A stretch of 64,000 nucleotides of DNA from Micrasema longulum (Eukaryota > Arthropoda > Insecta > Trichoptera > Brachycentridae): NCBI GenBank assembly GCA_022494885.1, contig JAGVSM010002822.1:310001-374000 (forward strand), read 5' to 3'. The notes under the pieces are model-generated. The model searched no databases. It was not told the DNA's origin and saw nothing but the letters and a program-made list of their open reading frames with translations. Position 1 is the stretch's first letter, and each line of letters starts with the position of its first letter. Shown in pieces: positions 23,410 to 34,599 of the stretch. Position numbers and translations under genes: made by a program.

Positions 23410-23571
23410 TTTTAAATATAACATTAATATAAATTAATTACATGTATGTTATAAGCACTGAATGATGAAGAACGTGAGAGAAAGTAATGGGCTTGGAAGG
23501 AGACAGGAAGAGGAACCAGAAGGCAAAAGATTTTTTTTTACATACAAAATTAAGGGAGGTTAAGGTTCTAA

Positions 23572-23868
23572 TTATATAAAGTAATGTTTCAGGCGTTTCC
23601 TGAAAGTGGCCAGGGAACTTGCATTTTTTATAGGAAGAGTAAGCTCATTATAAAGTCTGGCACCTTGAACAGATAAGGAATTTCTGGAAAATGATGTGCA
23701 ATGTCGAGGAATGGAAAGTGTTTTCTCCCCAGAAGAGCAAAATGATAGACCATGATCAGCAAGATAAATCAGGTTCTTAGCGAGGTGTTTTGATGCACAA
23801 GGGTTGTAAAAAATATTATAAAGAAGTGAGAGAGATTGAATGTTTATGCGGTGATAAAAATGAGTCAA
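23572..23868 (-). pseudogene. LINE RT C-terminal remnant
   Basis: The minus strand reads CTSFSRNSLSVQGARLYNEL, then TLPIKNASSLATFRKRLKHYF, the closing block of a LINE protein (S.sv.G..lyN.Lp..i....sl..Fk..Lk.y). The upstream part (INIQSLSLLYNIFYNPC) is also tail-like. It ends in a stop at 23572 with no catalytic domain. It is bounded upstream by a SINE-B head. Confidence 0.9.
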
Positions 23869-23875
23869 TATTTTA

Positions 23876-23955
23876 TGTGAACCATGTCAGGAATCGAGTT
23901 CAAGACCTCTTGCATAGGCAGGCAAATGCGCTGACTATGACACCACGAGGCGGAT
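23876..23955 (-). mobile_element. SINE-B tRNA-like head only
   Basis: The minus strand shows CCGCCTCGTGGTGTCATAGTC then a diverged B box (GAACTCGATTCC). It matches the head of the SINE at 59330-59580. The SINE body is missing, so it is a fragment. Confidence 0.7.
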
Positions 23956-25290
23956 AAGAAAAAAGTAACTAGTAAGTAATCTGATAATTAATAAAAAATA
24001 AAAAACACGAAACTCGTGTTTTTGTCTTACAATATAGTTATGTTTAATAAATCAAATAGGTTTAATTTAAGTGAAACATATTTTAAACGTACCTTTTATA
24101 TAATAGGGTATTTTCACAAGGAGGGAATAACGTTAAAAATTTCATGTTTATTTTGAGCGGATTTTTACGATTCTAATGATGTAAATATAAATATATTCGA
24201 AACAAGTTTTCGTTTATAATATTCGGGTTTTAAAATGAGTACATACAAAACGGCCCGCAGATGGCATCACGTCATTTTGACGTCACGCGTGATGAGTGCC
24301 GACTGCGCTTCTAATAAACATTGCGTACAAGTTTGGCACCTAAACGTCATACGTGCCGTTTGTCGTAAAGGGCGCAAAACGTCTCGTTTTGTAGAAAATT
24401 TATCCGACGTCGCACGAAAAAAAATATAATACCGTTATTATGATAATTACACAAAAATAATTTTAAAAACATAAAAATATCTTATTTAAGGCAATAGGAA
24501 TTTGCTCCCAGACACACAAACCAGCCAGATGTCAGCTGTCGAACTAAAAAAACGATTTTTTCTGCTTGATTTAGACTACCAAAGTAAGCAAAAAAATAAT
24601 AGAGACGTACTTAGCGCATTACAATGGAAAACTAACATGTATCTTCAATTTTATCTACAAAGTAAAATGATGTTTTTGCTATGAAAAATTTAATAAATAT
24701 AATTTTTTTTTATTTTTAACATGTTTAATTACTGGTTACCAACGTAGATATTTTATATTTTCTTACAAATATACACATTTTCGTACTTACAAATTGATTT
24801 CACTGTCTTGATACGTAACGATGGAGATAGTGTTTGTAATAGCGCCCCAGTAATTAAAAAATTAACCCACCGCATTCGATTTTCTGTAGATGTGTAAAAA
24901 AAAAAAAATTCGTGCATATTTGAATGAACACTCGGGCTGAAGGGGTTAATAGTTTTAGTTTCCTAATGGTTTTTTTAAATTTTTTAATCGACTGATGGTA
25001 TTCAAGACCATGATCATAATGTTTATTTTTGTTATTGGCTGGTCACGACACAAATGAACTGCATACTTGACCAAAGTTCAGTTTTAATTTGACAAACATA
25101 CGGAAAAATAAATCATTTATTATTTTACATTTCTAAGATATAACATTTTTTACTAATCATTACCTTCTTACACTTATTTTCACACAATGGTGCACTATGG
25201 CATTGCATTGCCATATAAATTTCTTAATTCGATATGTTTCGTGTAGGTAAATGATAATAGAGTATTTTTATCTGTCGAGCTGCAGATTAT
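23956..25290. other. No gene recognised
   Basis: The plus-strand ORFs at 24235-24429 and 24502-24684 have no recognisable domain. The first is rich in Arg, Cys and His from a local G+C-rich patch that also contains TTTTGACGTCACGCGTG. Neither has a partner elsewhere in the window. Confidence 0.4.
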
Positions 25291-25299
25291 TTATTTATT

Positions 25300-26106
25300 T
25301 TATTTTATTAGGGAAATCAACAGTTCTACATACATATTTTAGTAAACAAACAGATATAGTGTATAAACTCAGAACTAATAACAGATTTCCACATAGTATA
25401 CAAAGTTAGTAAAGAAAATATATTTCATATCAAATAAATACATACAATTTAAACATATCAAAATGTTATTTTCATGTACTCAATAATCAAAGATTTTTTA
25501 AATATTTATTTTAAGAACATTAAGTTACTGTAAATTGGGCGGGATAAGGACAAAAATGCTTGAAGAGAGGATAAGGAGGGGAGGGGAGATGTACATATTT
25601 ATTATTATAATGTCTACTAAGTTACATAATACATTTTTAGTGTAAATTTTAAATCTGACAAGAGTGATGTTTGTGTAATCTATATTTTTAAATTTTGTAT
25701 TGTACATTGAAAAAGTCCTACGAAAAAAAGCATTTTTAACATACGATGTTTTACTTATTGGTACATGAAACAGGGGGTACCGTCTACAAATCTTGGCTGG
25801 CACATGTATTGTTATTAAACCAAGCAGCTCTGTACAGTCAACCATTCCTGTCACAATTTTGTAAAGCAGTAGTTGGTCCGCACACACTCTGCGGTATTGT
25901 AGAGAAATGATTCCATGAAAGGTGGAGGCAGTGAGAGTAGATACATAAGAAATACCGGTTTTGTATTTAAGGTACTTTATTGTACTTAAAATTGTTATTT
26001 TTGAATGAATCAAAAATAACAATTTAAATACATGTTTCATTCCAACCGTATCGGAAACCGAACCTGGGTAATCATGCATGAGATCCAGAAGCAAAACCCA
26101 CAACAC
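25300..26106 (-). pseudogene. LINE RT C-terminal remnant with 3' UTR
   Basis: The 193-codon minus-strand ORF (26106-25525) contains YRRVCADQLLLYKIVTGMVD, CTELLGLITIHVPAKICRRY, PLFHVPISKTSYVKNAFFRR and FSMYNT. This is the LINE tail pattern 'RR...D...lyKi..g..dcpeLL..i...vP...tR...F..p...tny...sp..R....N'. The first 40 or so residues look unrelated. Downstream (25300-25525) is a 3' UTR shared with 8165-8285, ending at TTTATTTATTTATTTTATTT. It is long but lacks the RT core, so it is not a gene. Confidence 0.88.
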
Positions 26107-26270
26107 TACGAGGAAAAAAAATTAAATGACCTTTTTTTTAATTATAAATTATTAAATAATAAAACAGATTGCCCAGAACTGTTAACTTTAATAAACTTTC
26201 GTATTCTACATAGACCAACAAGGCTTTTTTTATATTTTACAATCATCATCATGATAATAATTATTCATTG
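26107..26270 (+). pseudogene. LINE RT C-terminal fragment
   Basis: The plus strand reads LFFNYKLLNNKTDCPELLTL, then INFRILHRPTRLFLYF, the same tail block as its neighbour but in opposite orientation. Very short. Head-to-head with 25525-26106; the two share an inverted AAAATAACAATTT segment at about 25985-26030. Confidence 0.75.
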
Positions 26271-27049
26271 AATTCACCAATCATTTGCATGCAGCGACTT
26301 GCAAATCAATACAGTAATGATTTACATTTATTTTATACCTCGCCGCTGATGATCAAGACTTGTGTTTTGAAAATTAATTAATAATAATTGAAAATTCAAG
26401 GAATAATTAGTTCTTTACTTTTGTTTTACCTATTTACTCTTGTGTTTTCAATTATTCAAAACAATAACTATTGTATAGTTTTAATGTTTAAATAAACCAT
26501 GGTGTAAACTTTTTAACTTTCCTTTTAGAGCACTTTTTTTTATTATCTTCCTCTTTATTTAAAACTGCGATGTAAATATTTATGTTTGTTACAGATGTAT
26601 TATTTCATTTAAAAAAAATATTAATACTGTTTACTATTGCATCCCTTTTTAGATGTTTTTTTTCTTTTTTAATATTATGATATTTTCTGTTGTATTTTTT
26701 TTCACTGGTTTTATTATAATAGTGTCATAGAACCGTAAATAAATAAAAAACACTATGATAATAATTATAAAATATGATACAAAACAAACCAGTTGAAGTA
26801 CTCGGTTATGCTAGAGATGGTTTAGAAAAAAATTCTGAGGTATCTTAAAAGAGTATGGTAATATCCGTGGCTGTACCCATCAGACTTCATACTGGGTATG
26901 CTTGGCTACTTGTAGGAAAGAAGAAATGCACATTCGCTTTTATATATTTTTTCCGATTAATCCGTGGTATTACGATCAACTTAGGTGTAATGGAGAGTAT
27001 TTTTATTTATGTTTGTAATACGAGTAACTACCTTAGACATTTATTTATT
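26271..27049. other. No gene seen
   Basis: A+T-rich. The ORF at 26855-27055 is not recognised. Confidence 0.5.
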
Positions 27050-27967
27050 TATTAACATACACGGCATAATTGCCTTTTACAAATTTATAATATAAACATA
27101 TAAGGTTTGATATTTTTTATATAGATATAATCAAGCCTAAAAATATATTAGATATAATCAAGCCTAAAAATTATATAACATAATATTTAAAAAAAAAAAA
27201 AGTTTAAATAAAACAAAAGTTTGAAATAAAAAGTATACGAGAACTTTAAAAATTAATATAAAAAGTAAATCAAATTTTAAACATAATAAGGTTTATAATA
27301 AAAATATACATAAAAAAAAAAAAAAACAGAAAATCATATATGAAGTAACTACATTAAATATGATTACTGCTCATCTTTGAAAAAGTTTATAAGGTTTGTT
27401 CTATAAGAACAATACCCCACATTAAATATATCCGATATGTGGGAACAACTATTGCCGAGTTCATGAAGTCAGCTCAATACGGCATTACAATCATACACTG
27501 TGCGTGAGTTACTACTGCAAAACGGTGGCACCCGCCTAGTTATCCTTCCAGGCACCCTGAATTTGACGAGTGACAAAAGTTCTGGGCAATCCCATATAGA
27601 ATGCACAATTTTATACAAATTTAACAGGTCTATAATTTTTCTTCTATCGTTAAGTTTAAGCAAATTTAATGTTTTTAATAAAAAATCGTAATTTAAAAAT
27701 TCACGACTAATTCTAAGTTTAAAATTTATGTATCTTAAGAATTTTTTTTGGACCCTTTCCAGAGAATTTTGATGACAATTGTAGTAAGGAGTCCAAATTG
27801 TCGAGTTGCACTCTAACTGACTTCTCACTAAAGAAGTATACATCAACTTCAAAGTGCCTATGTTTTTGAATTCATTAGTCACACGCAACACGAATCCCAA
27901 CATTTTCAGAGATTTACTAGTTATGTTGTTAATGTGACTAATGAAGGATAATTTTTGGTCGAGAAGC
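27050..27967 (-). pseudogene. LINE-C RT C-terminal remnant with 3' UTR
   Basis: The minus strand from the edge of the TTAA element reads LDQKLSFISHINNITSKSLK, MLGFVLRVTNEFKN, YTSLVRSQLECNSTIWTPYY, LERVQKKFLRYINFKL and CPELLSLVKFRVPGRITRRV. These are the thumb and tail of a CR1-group LINE. The copy at 63049-63600 has the same blocks. The 3' UTR ends at about 27050 with sense AAAGGCAATTATGCCGTG, a hairpin, then an A-rich tail. The 5' side is cut by the element at 27972. Confidence 0.9.
27120..27175. repeat. Two-unit tandem repeat of about 27 bp
   Basis: AGATATAATCAAGCCTAAAA is repeated twice in direct order within the LINE 3' UTR. Confidence 0.8.
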
Positions 27968-27971
27968 TTAA

Positions 27972-28681
27972 GGCTGTAGTCTGGTAAAATGTACGCAAAA
28001 TGAGGAAACCATACGATTTTGCCATTTTAAAACGAATGTTTTTTTTTAATCGCGCAATAACAAAAAAAAAAAAACATAAATTAAGGTATTTCTGACAAAC
28101 ATATACTTAAAAATTTTATGTAACTAAAATATAATTACTTCATCATAACGCCATTTCAAATTTAGACTAAACTTAGGTATCTGAGATCTCAATAAAGAAT
28201 AAGTGTTGAAATATATATTTTTAAATAATTTAAAGATAATAAATTGAACATGAAAATGGCCGAAGCGAAATTTATTTTTTTTGTTTTTGAAATAAAATAC
28301 AAGCATTTTAAATCACAAACATTTTTGTGACATTTTCTTTTATTTCTATCTAAAATTATGCCTTCGACAATAATTTAAAAAAAATATATTTATTAAAACA
28401 GTTTAGTTGAAACTTTTTCTCATAGAATTGTGTTCTTTTTTTTAAAAAAAAGAAGTCAAATCTGGTTGAAATGTTCAATTTAAAACAATATCTTATTAAC
28501 TTTTTTATGACCTTCATACCTGCCCTTAGCGGTACCGGTAAAGCAGGGATGAAGGTCATAAAAACGTCCATAAGACAAAAAAAATAGTTTTTTATTATGG
28601 CGCGATAAAAAAAACCTTCGTTTTAAAATGGCAAAACCGTATGATTTCCTCATTTTGCGTGCGTTTTACCAGACTACAGCC
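27972..28681. mobile_element. TTAA-flanked TIR element, 710 bp
   Basis: Inverted ends of about 90 bp: GGCTGTAGTCTGGTAAAA, then ACGCAAAATGAGGAAA and TTTTGCCATTTTAAAACGAA. TTAA lies directly outside both ends (27968-27971 and 28682-28685), as in piggyBac-type insertions. The left end cuts into the LINE-C protein. No transposase is visible. The ends do not look like classical piggyBac CCC termini, so the assignment is tentative. Confidence 0.8.
28502..28564. repeat. Hairpin inside the TTAA element
   Basis: 22 bp arms (TTTTTATGACCTTCATACC...) with one mismatch around a 19 bp loop containing GGTACCGGTA. It is present once, not mirrored near the other end of the element. Confidence 0.9.
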
Positions 28682-28689
28682 TTAAACTG

Positions 28690-28945
28690 TATATTTTCTT
28701 GCTTGCAGAACCAGCCTGCTAATGGTAATGCTAGTGGGAAGAGCAATGTCTTTACTCAACCGTGTCTTTGGATATCGACTTCTTTTGTGTTACTGAAAGG
28801 AGTTTCAAAGAGGATAGCTTCCTTTTACTCTAATTACTGGGTATTTTTATTTTAACATTTTATCACAATCAAATAGCGTAGCTATTTTTTTTCTCGTGTT
28901 ATGTATGCCTTGAATATGTTTTAATTAAATAAATAAATAAATGTT
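28690..28945 (+). pseudogene. LINE-B RT C-terminal fragment
   Basis: In one frame CAGAACCAGCCTGCTAATGG leads to a reading equivalent to 'NLPMVMPVGRA.SLLNR...DIDFFcvtE' of the copies at 52900 and 57690. The 3' tail (TTAATTAAATAAATAAATAA) ends near 28945. It starts right after the TTAA element. Confidence 0.8.
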
Positions 28946-30055
28946 GAAAAATACATTTTACATCAGATTATACGAATATTTTGTCATAGTGAATTTATTT
29001 TAATTTGTATTCAATTTCATTATTTTTATTTTGCAGTAATATTTGACCCCATAATAAGTTTCTAATGAATTAGTATTTTAACTAAAAAATAGCTTATTAT
29101 TCACTTTGTCTAAATCTAAATAAATAGGAACTAGATACTCGTATATTTTATTGACTTGTCAGCAAATGGAGGAATTTCATAAATATGTATAGTGAAAACA
29201 ACAAGTTATATAAAGGGATTACTAGTCATTAATTGTAAAAAGCAATACTGAATTGTAAAAAGAAATACCGATTAGTTGTAAAAGGTAATACCGAAGAGAC
29301 CGATTCCGAGAATTTAAGAAATAAGGATTTTTAAACATAGAAAGAATAGTGAATGTTACACAGTGCGTAGAGTGGCCACTTAAATCAGCCCATGACAGGT
29401 CATAGAAAGCTTGGTAGAAAAAAAACCACGAAGAATTTAGAAAACCTCATCAATTACAATTTGAGATAAAGAATGAAAATGAAAAGAAAACTCACGGATT
29501 ATTCATCAGAGATCTATCGGTTATTTTATATTTTTTATTCAGTATTATTCTTTATAGTATAATTACAAAATACAACTATGATTTGTGAAACAAGAAATCA
29601 TATAAAAGCAGAAATAGGATGTTGTAATTTTGAAACCATCCGACATGTTCTTGAAAATAGCAACATTTTTTTCTAGTAAGCATAACCTCATGCTTCGACA
29701 TTCTGCAACGATTTTACAGCGAAATCAAATGCTTATCAATTTATATTGAAATATTAAATTATCGACGCCGAAGGTCTCGGCAAAAGTTACCAAAGGGGCT
29801 ATTGTTCTCTGCTTGTACACGGATATTTACAAAACGTGGGAAGTTCATGTTTTCCTTTCAACATTTTTTAGTTTCAATATGCAAAATTATAGCATCGTGT
29901 CGTGTAATATACTGTTGAAGGTAAATGATATAATAACATAGCTTTTAATTATAGACATTAACCGCTGTCAGCGTGTTTTTTATATATGAATCTTATTGAC
30001 AGATATTTCGGCATTTTATAAATTAAAAATTTACATGTACATACATCATAATTGC
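28946..30055. other. No gene; tandem repeat and X remnant
   Basis: Three imperfect units of about 22 bp (ATTGTAAAAAGnAATACyGA) lie at 29230-29296. At 29335-29400 there is a short family X remnant (GTGAATGTTACACAGTGCGT, GTGGCCACTTAAATCAGCCC). The rest shows nothing. Confidence 0.65.
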
Positions 30056-30454
30056 CAACGAGGAAGTTCAGTGATACGGGAAATTGAAAACAAAAAATGA
30101 TTTCTTACACGCGGTAAAAATTAAAGCATGTTATTGTATTGCGAATTATCTCAAAAATGCATTAAAAAAATTATAAAGTTGTTTTTGATAAAAATGAACT
30201 AATCTAAACCACGTCACAAGTTTTTCCGAATCAATCAATGATACAGTGTAGTGATAGATTTCTGGTTTCCGGGAAGCGCACTGATCAACAGAACCACCGA
30301 TTAGAACTTTTAACCTCAATGGCGGAGAAATTTCTAAATTACAAAATTAAAAAAAATCATGGCGCTGATAATACGAGACTTTTTTATATTTTTTAATTGG
30401 CTTGATTCGATGGTCTATTAACAAATCAAAAAAACCACCGAGCTTCCTCATTAA
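30056..30454 (+). mobile_element. Family S MITE-like repeat, copy 3 (both ends present)
   Basis: The left end AACGAGGAAGTTCAGTGATA and the right end CACCGAGCTTCCTCATTAAC are short inverted repeats. The interior has CGGTAAAAATTAAAGCATG, TCAATCAATGATAC and AGATTTCTGGTTTCCGGGAA. The CRE-like block is mutated here (TTTTAACCTCAATGGCGGAG). It serves as the reference for the family boundaries. Confidence 0.82.
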
Positions 30455-31460
30455 CAACGAATTGTACATACGGGTATTATGAAGAAATGTTGAAAAACAT
30501 TGAAAAAAAAGTGCATAATATTAAATGTAAAGGTATATAAGCATGTAATTTATAAATACAAAGACAACTGAATCGCCAATACACATCGCGATACATAATT
30601 AGAGAACATAGAAGAGTCTAAAACGGGTAATTCTAGCACGGAAAAGATTCACAATATTTTTATTTTGTCTAAGTGTTTGAAGACAAATACTGAATTTCAT
30701 TCCCTAGGGAGTGATTAAAATAAAAAAATATTGTTCAGCTTATTTATCGCTTTACTTATGCATACAAAGCTTTTTTCCAGTATACTCGTATATATAAATA
30801 TTTTATATTGGAGTAAAATTTTTTTCACGGATGTAGCGTCCCTTCATCATTATTTTTGATTAATATGGTGTTCGGAAAGTCGATATATCTTAATGATTAT
30901 GATAAAATTATAAATAAACTTATCAATGAAACTTCTTGGTTTAGTATAACTTTTTATTATTTTGACCAACTGGTGAATTGTTTACAACATTGACAGTTTT
31001 TATACTATTCTTAACATATTTTGGAAATAAGGTCAAATAAGTATTTTAACAGGGGACAGAAACATAAATATTTACAACTAGTTTGCTAAACAGTTCATTT
31101 TGGGAGTGTTTGGACCGAAATTGGGACTAATTTTTTATTATTAAAAAGGTGGGAAAAGAACACATGGCGAAATACAACAGAGTGGAAAATACACATTTTA
31201 ACAGATAAAGTTAGCACAATACTTGATTTTTGACAGGAAAGTTTACATACCTATAGATGAATGACGAATTATTTTAAGATACATACTTAAATAATACATT
31301 GTTAATGGAATGTAGTTTTTCATATTGATAGTTAATTTTATGTTATTATATTATTTTAGTAGTAAATAATTCAATAAAAAGGAGCGCAGTTATATATTAA
31401 ATTAATTATTTAAGTAAAGGAGAGTTCGATAATTCCAATTGCAGGTTAATTATTATTGCA
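30455..31460. other. No gene seen
   Basis: A+T-rich, no recognisable feature. Confidence 0.5.
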
Positions 31461-31491
31461 TTCAGTTTAAATTTATTAATTTCTAATGATT

Positions 31492-31701
31492 CTAATTTAT
31501 GTCATTTTTCCCTTTGTTTTCAAAATGTAGTAATTTAATATTGTTTTTGCTGTCAAAAGTATGGTTAAGCGAGTTTAAGTGTGTTGCAAAATTAGATTTG
31601 TCATTTTTCAATCTATAGGAGGCAATATGTTCTTTGAGTCTTGTTTTTATTGATCTACCACTTTGACCTACATATGTACCTTCACAGTATATCTTCCCGC
31701 A
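31492..31701 (-). pseudogene. Penelope-like retroelement GIY-YIG endonuclease fragment
   Basis: An open frame of 69 residues reads CGKIYCEGTYVGQSGRSIKT, then RLKEHIASYRLKNDKSNFAT and HLNSLNHTFD, ending LLHFENKGKN. The order tyrosine, YVGQ-x-GR, R-x-x-EH, then SNFAxHLxxxxHxF is the C-terminal GIY-YIG nuclease of Penelope-like elements, which nicks target DNA for priming. The usual RT domain is not found upstream (31702-31900 gives no clear match), so this is a 3' remnant. The residue before the YVGQ block is G-T-Y, giving a slightly odd spacing of the first tyrosine. Confidence 0.85.
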
Positions 31702-31904
31702 GTGGCCTCATTTTTAATTACTTCCTCTGGATTTTCAAAAGTTAGGCCATATAGGTTTGCAGTTTAACAAACATAGGACACTCGTGTAATTTATGGAAGA
31801 CGTCCTGAAAGATAAATCCATCGCAACGGCAGGTGGCAGGGAGATGTTTTCGGAAAGCACCATGACTTTATGATGAGATTAATATAATACAACAGATATG
31901 CAGA

Positions 31905-32155
31905 AAATTTTATCTGTCTAGCCATTTACAGGGCTTCTTATTTATTTTTTTATTTTTGCACCACAACAGGCCAGGAGGCCCAATTACAGTGGTGAATAAC
32001 ATCACAGAACACTCAGGATTGAGAAAAATTACATTTTAATTTTTGTGTTCTCACCGAAAATCGAACCCGGAACCTTTCACGTGTGCGTCAAGCGTCTTGA
32101 CCACTACACCACGGAGGCCGCCTTATGACCTGTCATAAGCTGGATTAAAAGGGAT
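31905..32155. mobile_element. Family X remnant split by SINE-A
   Basis: X sequence (TCTAGCCATTTACAGGGCTT) stops at about 31935 and resumes at 32122 with TTATGACCTGTCATAAGC. In intact X copies these blocks are contiguous (ACAGGGCTTATGACCTG). The insert is a minus-strand SINE-A. Confidence 0.85.
31936..32122 (-). mobile_element. SINE-A, tRNA-derived SINE, minus strand
   Basis: The head on the minus strand reads GGCGGCCTCCGTGGTGTAGT, with B box GGTTCGATTTT. The body has GAGAACACAAAAATT and the end GGCCTGTTGTGGTGCAAAAA, then an AAATA tail. CTT borders both sides, a likely short target duplication. Confidence 0.9.
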
Positions 32156-33480
32156 TAAGAGGCGGACGTCCATTGTGTAGTTGTTTTTAGAATATTTGTC
32201 AATTTTTAATAGTTTTTGACTTTTTGTAACACACTTGAGATTGGGATTAGTTCATTTATCTACATAAGCTACTATGCTGTTTATGTGCATAAATGTCATT
32301 TTCACAATTTATTTATTTATTTTTTAGTCACACTGAGAACATTAAAGAGTATCCAATTCATTTGTAATACATTACAAAATATATACATTGAATTTATTAA
32401 ATAGAAAAGATAAAAAAAGTGGTCAATCAAGAACTTTTTAGTATTTGCTCTTGTGAAAGGGGAACTACTTAAAACTTTTCACAATAATCAGAATTTCTTT
32501 TCAGAATCTGCCTATTGACAGTCATCAACGGGCCAGATTCTGGTTCAATTTCCTACACATAACTGTATTCTAAATCTACCCGGATACAGAGCGTACAGAA
32601 ATGTAATTGATGTAAAAACCTTTCGGGAGTTTAAATGAGTAAAAAAAATGGAAAAAATCGATGAAATATAAGAAGTTATTTAATAATACGTAGGAATAAT
32701 GTCCCTCAGGGTCCCTAGCTGCAATAAAATGAAAAATGACTATAAAAAGGACTATTAATCATTGATTACTATTTTGAAAAAATTAAACACGGAACGAATA
32801 TTTATAATTACTCTTACACTCACTCGAACTAACCTAAGTAGGTTCTATTTTTTAGAGTAATTACATTGTATTTAGATATATAATGTAATATGGTAGCCCG
32901 AAAATAAAAGTGGCGCAAGTCGAAAAACTCAATTTTACAGGGGTGCTGTTACTCGTTACACGCATGCCGGCGCTTTCAGTAAATTAATATTTATTGGCAA
33001 AAATAAATACGAAACATAAAGTTCAGTCATCAGTTGAATCCAGTTTTAAGAAATAACAATGGCATAATAATCATTGTGCCACTACATTTTTTTATTTGGT
33101 AAAAAAATACAGTATTATTTTGCCATTTTTACTTTTGGGGTCAAACATATATTTTAAAGAATTATGCAACTAATGCGGAAACAAAATATATTTAGGAACA
33201 TTTCTGCATGCAAAATAGACAGTTTTGGACTTGTACCACTATTATAGCTCGATTACAATATTTTATATGCATAATTTTTTGTATCATGCAATGCCATGTA
33301 GGCCAACCTACACAAACGTAATTCCGATATACCCTTGAGAAAACACAACAAAATATAGTGATAATACTTACATTATTTTTTAATATTTTAATATCTTGTT
33401 CAATCAATCATAATGTAGGTATATATGTAAATGAAAGGTGTCTGTCTCCGTCAGTCGCTTGGGTAAGAACAGTGATATAA
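32156..33480. other. No gene recognised
   Basis: A weak echo of the LINE end at 8840 may lie at 32455-32550 (CTACTTAAAAC...CATCAACGGGCC). The ORFs at 32216-32404 and 33192-33407 are not recognised. Confidence 0.4.
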
Positions 33481-33699
33481 TGACTAATCGCCGATAATCA
33501 TTATTTGCCATATACTATCGTGAGATCCATGTTTCGAATCCCGACAAATTGGTTGACGCAAAATATCTTTCGAAATATGATTGACCGAGAAAATTCTGTA
33601 CTGGTATCGTATATGAATCGCAAGACTCCGAAAGCATATCTCAGTCTTTTGTAGTGTCATGAAGACAGGATGACTACTATTTTTTTTCTTTTCTGAGCA

Positions 33700-34585
33700 A
33701 GTGGACGTCACCAGACGCCTCTATGGGACACTGTATCCGTATTTCTTAGTTTCGCCGAATAAAGCCGACAGATCTTCATCGACGACATTCCAGGACAGCA
33801 GAAGTCCGCAGGTGTGAAGAAGAGGCAACAAGCAAAAACTTTCCTCAGGCATTCGCAGCACGTGTAAGTCAGGTGTACTGCTGTACCCTCAGAACGCTCG
33901 TTATAGGAGGCTGAGTCATTAAAGAAATCGACCATCTTATACTTAGTATTCCCTTCAGGCACTTACTCTCAAAACTCAAAACTCAGAAGTTTGGTGTTTT
34001 GGTAAGGTGCCAGGACTCGCACCCATATAAGAATACTGACGTTATACAAGTGTTGAACAATCAGCAATTCATTTTGACAGAGCATAGACTAGAGTTCCAG
34101 ACATTGTGTTTAAAGTTGCTCCAGTAATTCCTAGGTGAGTTGCGAGCTCTTTGTGCATGCCACCATTCTCAGTTCTGCAAATTCCCAAGTATTTGAAGCT
34201 CTCAACTTTCTAAAATGTAAATATCTTTTGTTCCGAGTATTATATGATTTTTCTTGCACTATTTTTGTAATGTATGACATGGAAATATAGTCCTTTAGTC
34301 ATAAGTAGGGAGAGTTCTCATTTTGGAAGATTTTTTCGCTATTTCATTTGCTCGTTCATTTTCCATGTTACTATCGTGTGCTTTAGTCCGTGTCATTGCA
34401 ATTTCAGTTTTAACTTGATTACCCGGGCAATCGGGGTTAGGACTTAATTTGTTGCACATAATCTGGGACATTTTGGTATTAATATTAAGACCTAGACCTG
34501 TGGAGTTTTCCTGCAGTCTGTCGAAAATTTCATCAAGATCACCAACAGACTTTTCAAAAAGAACCGCATTGTCCCAATTTAACTT
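33700..34585 (-). pseudogene. RTE-like RT palm and C-terminal remnant
   Basis: The minus strand starts with WDNAVLFEKSVGDLDEIFDR, a degenerate version of the [FY]ADD box followed by its usual 'k.l.dL..m...l' helix. Then come LGLNINTKMSQIMCNK, ESFKYLGICRTENGGMHKEL and, after frameshifts, VHLTYTCCECLRK and TPADFCCPGMSSMK. The second catalytic Asp position is Asn (WDN instead of ADD), so it could not polymerise. The end block also occurs at 47190-47400. It lies back to back with the plus-strand LINE-B remnant. Confidence 0.85.
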
Positions 34586-34599
34586 TTAAGTTAAAGCTC

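Noticed and set aside
24235..24684. Two short plus-strand ORFs as small genes
   Set aside because: No domain, no signal peptide, no repeat or paralogue, and no context that supports expression.
25525..26106. 193-codon minus-strand ORF as a host gene
   Set aside because: Its second half is a LINE tail and it is followed by a repeated LINE 3' UTR; the start is arbitrary.
29230..29296. CRISPR-like array
   Set aside because: Three imperfect adjacent 22 bp units without spacers; a plain tandem repeat in a eukaryotic setting.
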